From: Thalassospiraceae bacterium
Lineage (GTDB): Bacteria > Pseudomonadota > Alphaproteobacteria > Rhodospirillales > Magnetovibrionaceae
DNA: 8,646 nucleotides
NCBI GenBank assembly: GCA_030637205.1
Contig: DAOVVL010000063.1
Span: 1 to 8,646, forward strand
Direction: 5' to 3'
Shown one piece after another: positions 1 to 5,924 of the stretch; position 1 is the first letter of the stretch; each line of letters starts with the position of its first letter. The notes below the pieces were generated by a model, which had not been told where the DNA came from, made no database searches, and saw only the letters and a program-made list of their open reading frames with translations. Position numbers and translations under genes: made by a program.

Positions 1-302
1 AATCCAGAGCCACGCTGCAACTGCTGCTCGATAACAACGCCCAGCCAAAAGTGGTTGAGTACCTGACGGATACTCCCAGCGCAGATGAGCTGAAAAGTAT
101 TTTGCAAAAACTGGGCAAAGGCCCGCGCGACATCGTGCGCAAAAAAGAAGCCCGCGAAGAAGGCATTGCAGATGACCTTGACGGCGATGCATTGATTGCG
201 GCACTGGCCAAACACCCGCGCGCCATTGAACGCCCGATCGTGGTCAACGGCGACAAGGCCGCCTTGGGCCGCCCGCCCGAACAGGTTCTGGATATCCTTT
301 AA
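1..302 (+). CDS. arsC: ArsC/YfgD-family arsenate reductase-like protein, C-terminal part
   Basis: This is a partial gene; its 5' end lies outside the window. The open frame starts at base 3 and gives 99 residues before TAA at 300-302. The first residues read SRATLQLL, and the two bases before them fit the end of a Lys codon. This matches the family motif C-x-K-S-R, so the catalytic cysteine should lie just a few codons upstream. Family arginines that bind the oxyanion or thiolate are visible in PRDIVRKKE, IERPIVVNG and LGRPPEQVL. The family has a glutaredoxin/thioredoxin fold and is cytosolic. Classical members reduce arsenate to arsenite with glutathione and glutaredoxin, but many chromosomal YfgD-like members have no proven arsenate role. 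No ars operon partner is visible. The gene converges on the chemoreceptor gene with only 34 bp between stops. The family call is firm; the substrate is not. Confidence 0.9.
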   Translation, partial: SRATLQLLLDNNAQPKVVEYLTDTPSADELKSILQKLGKGPRDIVRKKEAREEGIADDLDGDALIAALAKHPRAIERPIVVNGDKAALGRPPEQVLDIL

Positions 303-320
303 TTAAAAGGACTGGCGATT

Positions 321-342
321 AGCCGTTTTAGCCGTTTTAGCC
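321..342. repeat. 9-bp tandem repeat across the chemoreceptor stop codon
   Basis: The unit agccgtttt occurs twice in a row from 321, followed by a third partial copy (agcc). On the chemoreceptor strand this reads GGC TAA AAC three times in register, so the stop codon TAA recurs in the same frame at 328-330 and 319-321 after the first at 337-339. It looks like small slippage duplications of the gene's last codon and stop. I see no stem with a T-tract in the 34-bp convergent gap, so neither neighbour has a visible intrinsic terminator there. Confidence 0.75.
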
Positions 343-2061
343 ATTGCGGATCGTTTCCAGGAACTTGCTGACTTCACCGTTCAGCTCTTCAGACTGCTGG
401 GTTAATTGCGCCGAAGCATCCAAAATCTGCGACGCACTTTGCCCGGTTTCCCCGGCGGCCTGTGTCACATGGGAAATGTTCGAAGAAACTTCCGCCGTCC
501 CTGCCGAGGCCTGTTCAACGTTGCGCGCAATTTCCTGTGTGGCCGCGCCCTGTTCTTCGACCGCGGCTGCGATGGTCGCCGTGATCTCGCTGATCCGGTT
601 GATGGTGCCACCAATCGAGCCGATAGCACCCACGGCGGCTTCGGTTGCGTTTTGAATACCATCAATCTGGCTTGAGATTTCTTCGGTCGCCTTGGCCGTC
701 TGGGTGGCCAGGTTTTTCACTTCGGATGCGACCACCGCGAAGCCTTTACCGGCGTCGCCTGCGCGCGCTGCTTCGATGGTTGCGTTCAGCGCCAGAAGGT
801 TGGTCTGGTCAGCGATATCGGTGATCAACGCCACCACTTCGCCAATCTTTGAGGCCGCGCTGGCAAGGCTTTGCACCTTTTCATTGGCGCCTTCAACTTC
901 GGTAACGGCACTGTCGGCAACCTCGGTTGATTGCGAGACCTGTCTTGAAATTTCCATTATCGATGACGACAGCTCTTCGGCGGCGCTGGCGACCGTTTCA
1001 ACGTTGGCCGATGCCTGCTCAGCCGCAGCCGCAACGGCGGATGACTGTTCAGACGTGCGCTTGGCAGTGCTGCTGACACCTTCAGCCGTGGAATGCATTT
1101 CGCCGGCAGCAGCAGAAACCATTTCAACCACGCTGCCCACAGATGTTTCAAACTGTTCAGCCATGCGCAGGCGTTGCGCATGTTGCTTTTCGGCAAGCTG
1201 GGCCGCTTCGTTTTTCCGGGCGGCTTCCTGATCTTCAACTTCCCTCAGCTTGGCGCGGGTCGTGGAAAGCGTTTGCGCCACCGCACCAAACTCATCGGTA
1301 CGATCCACACTAAGCTGCATTTGGGATGAATAATCTTGGTTCGCGATCAAGTTGATGTCAGCCTGCAGGCTTTCAATACTGCCCTTGATCAAGGTGAACA
1401 GGTAAATGGCACCCCCAAGTGCCAACAACATACCGATCCCGATCAATATCAAGTTCAGCTCGATTATCTCAAGGTTCTCATCGTAAATATCGGTGGTCAT
1501 GTCCTGGAGATCAGTGAGACCATCGTCGGCAAGGGTTTCAACACTGGCGGTAACTTGATCCAGCGTTTCACCCATTTTTTCGGCGACCGCATCGAACGAT
1601 GTCATCATCTTGTTGCCCCCGGCGGGGCCCTCGGCGACGTAGGTTTCGCCCATCTTGATGCCGGTTTCATAAAACGGCGGGAAGGCGGCTTCGACTTCGG
1701 CCAATGCCTTGATGACCTCTTCTAGCTCTAAGGCCGCGGCAAGATCGTGCGCGCGTGACAGATTGCCGTAAAAACTTTCGGCGTTGGCTGCTGCTTCATC
1801 AAAACCATCGTTGAGGCCGTCCTGTCCACGGGTTGCGGAAATATCCGTAATCCACTGCTGCACCTGAACCACGTCCATTTTCAGATCCTTGATCGTAGAC
1901 ATCAGCGGAATTGAAAGCTGGCTTAATCGCCCGGCGGCGGTCTCGGTGCTTTCAAGTTTTGGCGTTTGTGCATTGAGATTGAAAAGCGTAACGGCGGAAG
2001 CGCCGCTAAATACAATCAAGATCAGCGCCAAAACGGCGACAAGGCGTGCTTTGATGGACAT
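337..2061 (-). CDS. Methyl-accepting chemotaxis protein (transmembrane chemoreceptor)
   Basis: This 574-residue inner-membrane chemoreceptor would signal through CheW/CheA to the flagellar motor. In order, it has TM1 at about residues 6-28, a helical periplasmic sensor region at about 30-200, TM2 at about 203-225 (LILIGIGMLLALGGAIYLF), a HAMP domain to about 278, and a long coiled-coil signalling domain at about 300-565. The hairpin tip is unmistakable: LLALNATIEAARAGDAGKGF at 422-441. Flanking Glu/Gln-rich heptads (for example AAVEEQGAATQEIARNV) are candidate methylation sites. The sensor region contains VVQVQQWITDISATRG (about 64-79), which I recall from other proteobacterial receptors; its ligand is unknown to me. 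The C-terminus (FLETIRNG) lacks a CheR/CheB-binding pentapeptide such as NWETF, so methylation would depend on other receptors or be tether-free. ATG is chosen because GGAGA sits 9 bases upstream. No che gene is adjacent, so this looks like an orphan receptor. Confidence 0.96.
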   Translation of the reverse strand: MSIKARLVAVLALILIVFSGASAVTLFNLNAQTPKLESTETAAGRLSQLSIPLMSTIKDLKMDVVQVQQWITDISATRGQDGLNDGFDEAAANAESFYGNLSRAHDLAAALELEEVIKALAEVEAAFPPFYETGIKMGETYVAEGPAGGNKMMTSFDAVAEKMGETLDQVTASVETLADDGLTDLQDMTTDIYDENLEIIELNLILIGIGMLLALGGAIYLFTLIKGSIESLQADINLIANQDYSSQMQLSVDRTDEFGAVAQTLSTTRAKLREVEDQEAARKNEAAQLAEKQHAQRLRMAEQFETSVGSVVEMVSAAAGEMHSTAEGVSSTAKRTSEQSSAVAAAAEQASANVETVASAAEELSSSIMEISRQVSQSTEVADSAVTEVEGANEKVQSLASAASKIGEVVALITDIADQTNLLALNATIEAARAGDAGKGFAVVASEVKNLATQTAKATEEISSQIDGIQNATEAAVGAIGSIGGTINRISEITATIAAAVEEQGAATQEIARNVEQASAGTAEVSSNISHVTQAAGETGQSASQILDASAQLTQQSEELNGEVSKFLETIRNG

Positions 2062-2070
2062 CGGTTAATT

Positions 2071-2075
2071 TCTCC
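2071..2075 (-). promoter_or_regulatory. Ribosome binding site of the chemoreceptor gene
   Basis: GGAGA on the minus strand lies 9 bases before the ATG at 2061-2059. It fixes the start directly before the first transmembrane helix (MSIKARLVAVL). Confidence 0.7.
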
Positions 2076-2303
2076 AAAAGAATGTCGCGCCGATGTGCTG
2101 AACAACATGTCCAGCAAATCGACACAACAGTTATCCCTCGCGCAATTGCTTGCGTCCCAAACCCCGAACCCCAGATATCAAGGAAAAGCGTGGTCAATCG
2201 GTGCGGATTTTTGCATATCGCTCCCGGGTGATCCACCGCTAAAATGCAACTAATAATGCTTCTTGTTCTTAAAAAACAAAGACATAACATACCGCACCCG
2301 CCC

Positions 2304-2420
2304 ATGGTCAGCATTCACTTCTGGTGGGTGGACGTTGCGCTGTGGGGTCCGCCGACCAGCACCATGCGAGAAAAGGCAGCCTTGAAGAAAAGTGCGCTAG
2401 GTCCGATACTTAGGTCATAA
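2304..2420 (+). CDS. Possible small ORF of 38 codons, doubtful
   Basis: An ATG at 2304 opens 38 codons ending at TAA 2418-2420, just before the first TPR gene. The peptide begins MVSIHFWWVDVALWG and is basic toward its end. No Shine-Dalgarno sequence precedes the ATG (upstream bases are a C-rich stretch), I recognise no family, and the -35/-10 candidate for the TPR gene lies inside its 3' half. It could be a leader peptide, or chance, or a decayed fragment. I lean to chance. Confidence 0.15.
   Translation: MVSIHFWWVDVALWGPPTSTMREKAALKKSALGPILRS
2382..2410 (+). promoter_or_regulatory. Sigma-70-like promoter candidate for the TPR operon
   Basis: TTGAAG (2382-2387) and GATACT (2405-2410) are separated by exactly 17 bases, each matching 4 of 6 consensus positions. 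A start near 2417 would leave a leader of only about 15 bases before the GTG at 2432, with room for the weak GGA ribosome-binding element at 2423-2425. This is prediction from sequence only. Confidence 0.4.
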
Positions 2421-2431
2421 ATGGAAATGAT

Positions 2432-3835
2432 GTGAACATGGACAGCAGTGCTAAAGACGACCCGGCCGACCTGCCGGCCGCACAGGGCGACCGTGGTGAA
2501 ACGCCATACCAGAAGGCACTTGCCCACCACCGTGCGGGCGAGCTGGAGCTTGCCGTCGAACAATACAGCCGAGCCATACGCCTGAAGCCGTATGCGCCCG
2601 ATGTGTATAACAATTTCGGCGTGGCGCTGCGCGCACTGGGCCGCATCCAGGGTGCGATTGCGTGTTATCGCCGCTCGCTGGTATTGCGCCCTCAGGCAGC
2701 AGGCGTTTTGACTAATTTAGGCAATGCCTTTCGCGAACTGGGTGAAACGGATCGCGCCATTTCGGCCCACCAGCGCGCATTGAAACTGGCGCCGGAAAAT
2801 TCCAGTACCCGTTTTAACGCGGCCCTGGCGCTACGCGATGGCGGGCAAAGCCAGCTGGCGCTGAAACATTTTCAAAAGGCACTGGCGCTGGACCCCACCA
2901 ACCATCAGGCACGCATAGAAATGGGCCTGACCTTGTTAAAGACCGGCGACTGGCAGGAAGGTTTCACCCTGTTTGAAACCCGCAACCGCTTAAACCGCAA
3001 CGCCCCAAGCCGCAGCGACATCCCCATGTGGCAGGGCACATCACTGGCCGGCAAAAGCCTGTTGATTACTGCCGAAGGCAATCTGGGGACCATCGTGATG
3101 ATGGCGCGGTTTGCCAAGGTGTTAAAACAAACCGGCGCCCACATCACCATGGAAGCCCCGCCGCCCCTGATCGGCTTGCTGGAACTATCCCACGATATCG
3201 ACCGGGTGGTTGGCATTGGCGAGAAGGTGTCGGGGATTGATTTACAGGTGCCGCTGCTGAGCATCCCGGCACGCCTTGGCACCACCATGCAAACCCTTCC
3301 CAACCAAACGCCCTATCTGGGCGCGCCCGTGAGCGCATCGCTGGAACTCAATATTGAGCCCGGCGTCAAGCTGGCGGTGGGGTTGGTGTGGAACGGCGGC
3401 GGCGCCAATGCGCACCGGCGCTTTGGCCAGTGTCACCTTGCAGACCTGATGGAAATTATGGCCCTTCCGGGCCTTCGGACCTTTTCGCTGGAACCGGGAC
3501 CGACGCAAGGCGAAATCACCGAGATCGGGGTGCAGGATCTGATTGAAAGTGCGGGCTCCAAAGCGCAGGATCTGGCCCAGTTGGCAGCAATTATTGAGCA
3601 GCTTGATCTGGTCATTGCGGTGGATAGCATCGCGGCCCATCTGGCGGGCGCGCTGGGAAAACCAGTGTGGCTGCTGGCCGATGAGAGAGCAGAATGGTGC
3701 TGGCTGGAAGATAGAGAAGACTCGCCCTGGTATCCCAGTATGAGAATTTTCAGAAAATCTAAAAATGAGGATTGGCCAGAGCTTGCCTCCAGAGGTAGAA
3801 AAGAATTGCAGGCCATTCTTACACAGGGGGGATAG
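2432..3835 (+). CDS. TPR protein with GT9-like glycosyltransferase C-terminal domain
   Basis: The 467-residue product has no signal peptide or membrane segment and is probably cytosolic. Residues about 24-155 form four TPR units with typical A/G/P spacing (for example VYNNFGVALRALGRIQGAIACYRRSL), with a degenerate fifth around 159-185. From about 196 it follows the GT9/heptosyltransferase-like module common in alphaproteobacterial TPR proteins: W-x-G-x-x-L-x-GKSLLI, then a conserved turn here reading EGNLGT where I expect E-x-x-LGD, then VGLVWNGGG, and LDLVIAVDSIAAHLAGALGK at 391-410 followed by DSPWYPSMRIF. Sugar transfer to a protein or glycan is inferred; donor and acceptor are unknown. 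The start could be GTG 2432 (GGA 6 bases upstream) or ATG 2438. The last 50 codons use AGA for all six arginines, while the 25 arginines before them are all CGN. It probably shares a transcript with the next gene. Confidence 0.9.
   Translation: MNMDSSAKDDPADLPAAQGDRGETPYQKALAHHRAGELELAVEQYSRAIRLKPYAPDVYNNFGVALRALGRIQGAIACYRRSLVLRPQAAGVLTNLGNAFRELGETDRAISAHQRALKLAPENSSTRFNAALALRDGGQSQLALKHFQKALALDPTNHQARIEMGLTLLKTGDWQEGFTLFETRNRLNRNAPSRSDIPMWQGTSLAGKSLLITAEGNLGTIVMMARFAKVLKQTGAHITMEAPPPLIGLLELSHDIDRVVGIGEKVSGIDLQVPLLSIPARLGTTMQTLPNQTPYLGAPVSASLELNIEPGVKLAVGLVWNGGGANAHRRFGQCHLADLMEIMALPGLRTFSLEPGPTQGEITEIGVQDLIESAGSKAQDLAQLAAIIEQLDLVIAVDSIAAHLAGALGKPVWLLADERAEWCWLEDREDSPWYPSMRIFRKSKNEDWPELASRGRKELQAILTQGG
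3686..3835 (+). other. Segment of atypical codon usage at the 3' end of the first TPR gene
   Basis: From codon 419 on, all six Arg codons are AGA, and AT-rich codons cluster (AAA TCT AAA AAT GAG GAT). The 418 codons before contain 25 Arg codons, none AGA or AGG. The encoded protein still follows the family here (DSPWYPSMRIFRK), so the frame is intact and only base and codon usage change. A recombined or gene-converted 3' end from a lower-GC relative would explain it; so would local selection or drift. Confidence 0.6.
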
Positions 3836-3879
3836 GGCGCAACTACGATCAATGGCCTGATGCGCCTGGGAAAAGCCAC

Positions 3880-5373
3880 ATGGTGGAAAACTACCTAGAT
3901 AAAATTCACAACAATGTCGCCCCGGAACCAAAGTCTGTTTCGAATCCGGGCTTTTTTCGGCGTCTGTTTGGCGGCTACTCGGGCCCTGCCATCGAAATTG
4001 CCATTGCCCCGTTTGTCGATGCCGCCAACCAGAACCACGCCAAGGAAATGGCCCTGCTGTTTGAGGGAATTGAAGGCGTTCGGGTAAAGACATTGCGCGG
4101 CAAGCCGTTGATCAACCCCATGACTGACCGACAGATGCAATTGCCTATGGCGTGCAGCGATGCCACCACATTGCTCAGCAAACATAAATCGGATGTGATG
4201 ATCTGGGGCGACATCCCCGAACCGGGCACGACCCTTTACATTCATTTCGTTTCTCGTCCGCCCGCCGATGAAGACCCCATTGGGGCGTTTTCACCGTTTC
4301 AGGCATTGATGCTACCGGTCAACTTTATACCCAGTAAGCTGGGCGGCTTGTTAAAAATTGCAGCGATCTCATCGCTTCACCCCGAAGACCACGACAAACA
4401 GTTAATCCGCCGTGACCTTGCTGAAAACTTGATCGAGGAAGCCTTGATTTGCATTGGTCAATTGCCGGATGATTTCACAACTCGTGAAGTGGCCGCCGCG
4501 CATTCTGCATTAGCTAACGCACTGGCATCGTTCGCCCACCTGTTTCCCGGCCACGATCTGGAACAACGCGCCGCCCTGTCATATGGGCAGGCGTTAAAAG
4601 GCATTTCCAAAAACGAACACCCGGTGAACTGGGCATACCTGAAAAAAAATCTCGGCATGGTGCTGCATACCATCGGCGAAAAAGGCAAACTCGACATCGA
4701 CAGCCTCGAGCGCGCCAAGGCCAACTACGAAGAAGCCCTGGAAGTCTTTAGCCAAAGCAAGACGCCGTTCCCGTGGGCAGCCATTCAGGCGTTGCTCGGC
4801 AGCGTACTGTATCGCCTGGATGTGCTGAGCGACGCCACCCATTCATTAAAGCCGGCGTTAAGTGCGTTTCAGTCTGCATTGCAGGTGTTTTCCAAAAAAC
4901 AAATGCCGAAACTGTGGTCCAACACCTTAAACAGCCTTGGCCAGGCCGCACAGGTTTTGGGCCGCGAAGCCGGCAACCCCGAAGTGGTTGAACGTGCCGT
5001 TGCCGCATGTCGTTCGGCGCTTGAAGTGCGCAAAAAAGACACCATGCCCCTGCATTGGGCACAGACCCAAAACAACTTGGGCTCGGCGCTGTTTCAACTG
5101 GGCCTGATGACCAGTGAGAACGAAATAATGGAAGAAGCACTGGAAGCATTCACCAACGCACGTGACATGTATGTCGAATTAAACATCAAGAACATGGTCA
5201 GGCTGACCAATAAAAACATCATGCGCACGCAAAACCGCCTACCCGACAATGGCACCAGCCGGGTGGTGGGCGATGAAGGCGAATGGTGGCAGGAAGACGA
5301 CGATGACATGGACCCACCGGGCGACCAACCGGGCGACGATGCGAGCCCGCAGACCGAAGACGATCTCCAATAA
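3880..5373 (+). CDS. TPR-like repeat protein with alpha/beta N-terminal domain and acidic tail
   Basis: This is a 497-residue soluble protein with no clear signal peptide. ATG is supported by GGGA (3868-3871) 8 bases upstream. Residues about 37-150 form an alpha/beta region (EIAIAPFVDAAN, then SDVMIWGDIPEPGTTLYIHF, then QALMLPVNF); the plan of a start strand, a helix and a 'W-G' strand recalls FlgO/TolB-N-like domains, but that is only a resemblance. Residues about 229-430 are TPR-like repeats of the 'ALEV...P..WA..QNNLG' kind, with Trp at 251, 299, 346 and 393. The last copy, LHWAQTQNNLGSALFQLG, is closest to consensus. The tail from 465 has 15 Asp/Glu in 33 residues plus Gly/Pro. No catalytic motif is visible; scaffolding or protein binding is the likely role. 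It follows the TPR-glycosyltransferase gene after 44 bp, suggesting joint expression. Confidence 0.88.
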   Translation: MVENYLDKIHNNVAPEPKSVSNPGFFRRLFGGYSGPAIEIAIAPFVDAANQNHAKEMALLFEGIEGVRVKTLRGKPLINPMTDRQMQLPMACSDATTLLSKHKSDVMIWGDIPEPGTTLYIHFVSRPPADEDPIGAFSPFQALMLPVNFIPSKLGGLLKIAAISSLHPEDHDKQLIRRDLAENLIEEALICIGQLPDDFTTREVAAAHSALANALASFAHLFPGHDLEQRAALSYGQALKGISKNEHPVNWAYLKKNLGMVLHTIGEKGKLDIDSLERAKANYEEALEVFSQSKTPFPWAAIQALLGSVLYRLDVLSDATHSLKPALSAFQSALQVFSKKQMPKLWSNTLNSLGQAAQVLGREAGNPEVVERAVAACRSALEVRKKDTMPLHWAQTQNNLGSALFQLGLMTSENEIMEEALEAFTNARDMYVELNIKNMVRLTNKNIMRTQNRLPDNGTSRVVGDEGEWWQEDDDDMDPPGDQPGDDASPQTEDDLQ

Positions 5374-5379
5374 ATTCCC

Positions 5380-5413
5380 GGCCTTCATAGCCCAATATGC
5401 TGCTTGAAGGGCC
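5380..5413. repeat. Imperfect inverted repeat just after the second TPR gene
   Basis: GGCCTTCA (5380-5387) pairs with TGAAGGGCC (5405-5413) with one bulged G and a 17-base loop, starting 7 bases after the stop codon. No T-run follows on either strand, so it is a weak 3'-end stabiliser or terminator candidate at best. Confidence 0.3.
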
Positions 5414-5532
5414 AAAAGCGACTTAAAACAACCCAAAAGGGGCCCTGCGATGGTGGCGGGCAGGCTCCAATATGGCTGCCGGTCCATGTCGGGACAAATA
5501 AATTGCCCCCGTTTTGCATCTATTTGGGGAAA

Positions 5533-5609
5533 TGGTGCGCCCGGAGAGACTCGAACTCCCAACCTCCAGATTCGTAGTCTGGCGCTCTATCCAGTTGAGC
5601 TACGGGCGC
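5533..5609 (-). tRNA. tRNA-Arg(ACG)
   Basis: The minus strand folds as a complete 77-nt tRNA with encoded CCA. The acceptor stem GCGCCCG (5609-5603) pairs with CGGGCGC (5543-5537), with discriminator A (5536) and CCA at 5535-5533. The D arm starts TAGCTCAACTGGATAGAGC. The anticodon arm is CCAGA-CTACGAA-TCTGG, giving anticodon ACG, normally edited to ICG by TadA to read CGU, CGC and CGA, which suits the CGN-rich genes here. The T arm GGGAG-TTCGAGT-CTCTCC is canonical apart from minor register. The gene stands alone, antisense to its neighbours. No duplicate of its 3' end is visible nearby, so there is no sign of integration at this tRNA within the window. Confidence 0.97.
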
Positions 5610-5653
5610 CCAAAAAGCCTTCGAAATCCCCAAAAACAAAGGGGTTTGAGTGC

Positions 5654-5682
5654 TTAATGCGGGCGGAAACTACTCCAGCCAA
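5654..5682 (-). promoter_or_regulatory. Promoter candidate for tRNA-Arg
   Basis: On the minus strand TTGGCT (5682-5677) and CATTAA (5659-5654) are 17 bases apart. The mature tRNA begins about 45 bases downstream of the -10, leaving a short leader that contains a CCCC/GGGG hairpin (5628-5644) for processing by RNase P. The -35 overlaps the stem of the plus-strand terminator at 5679-5714. Confidence 0.4.
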
Positions 5683-5714
5683 CGCCCCTTGGCAAGGGGG
5701 GTTGGGGTTTTTTT
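5679..5714 (+). terminator. Rho-independent terminator, rightward
   Basis: CCAAC-G-CCCCTT (5679-5690), loop GGC, and AAGGGG-G-GTTGG (5694-5705) form an 11-bp stem with one G-G mismatch, followed by GG and seven T (5708-5714). The nearest rightward gene ends 305 bases upstream, beyond the antisense tRNA. It may end the TPR operon transcript or shield the lipoprotein gene from read-through. Confidence 0.65.
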
Positions 5715-5924
5715 ACACAAGCCCGGCCCGCATCTGACCCGGATCAGGCCATAAGCGGATAAGGCCTTGTGCTACGCAGCAAAAATCGGTTCTTGTGGCG
5801 GATGGGGGCATTGAGTAAGATCGCAACAAAATAAGGCATTGGGCAGGTATTTCATTGGTTTGCAATAACCATCCTGGCTTGTGGGGAAATCCTAAAAAAC
5901 GAATTTAAAGGCGAAAGCGCGATC
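5715..5924. other. Upstream region of the lipoprotein gene
   Basis: These 210 bp contain no gene; with the tRNA leader, the whole gene-free stretch from 5610 is 315 bp. I see two dyads: CTGAcCCGGaTCAG (5734-5747) and TGGTT-tgcaat-AACCA (5856-5871). The latter is placed where an operator or promoter element could act, about 55 bases before the start codon. No -35/-10 pair stands out. The bases before the ATG are A-rich (5895-5918). Confidence 0.45.
5856..5871. repeat. Short perfect inverted repeat, possible operator
   Basis: TGGTT (5856-5860) and AACCA (5867-5871) flank six bases, upstream of the lipoprotein gene. It is only 5 bp per arm, so chance is quite possible. Confidence 0.2.

Larger units (their letters stand above)
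2062..2431. other. Divergent intergenic region between chemoreceptor and TPR operon
   Basis: The 370-bp spacer carries no convincing gene. It must contain the promoters of both divergent units. The rightward promoter is visible (2382-2410). For the leftward chemoreceptor I found no strong -35/-10 pair and no clear sigma-28 motif (TAAA-N15-GCCGATAA). Short inverted repeats occur at 2141-2154 (CGCAA-ttgc-TTGCG) and around 2263-2279 (TTGTT...AACAA); both are too short to interpret. Composition is more AT-rich near 2245-2290. Confidence 0.6.

Noticed and set aside
2062..2431. Riboswitch or structured RNA in the divergent spacer
   Set aside because: Only 5-bp inverted repeats were found, with no recognisable riboswitch core.
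3242..4093. Long minus-strand frame of 283 codons across both TPR genes
   Set aside because: It overlaps two well-supported plus-strand genes and their spacer, its product is low-complexity and matches no family I know, and it is explained by GC-rich codon bias.
5533..5609. tRNA-Arg as the attachment site of an integrated element
   Set aside because: No integrase gene and no repeated tRNA 3' end are present in the window; flanking genes look ordinary for the host.
5450..5737. Plus-strand frame of 95 codons containing APGETRTPNLQIRSLALYPV
   Set aside because: It is the antisense translation of tRNA-Arg, a well-known false protein in databases; the minus-strand frame at 5239-5562 ending in MGVRVSPGAP-type sequence is the same kind of artefact.
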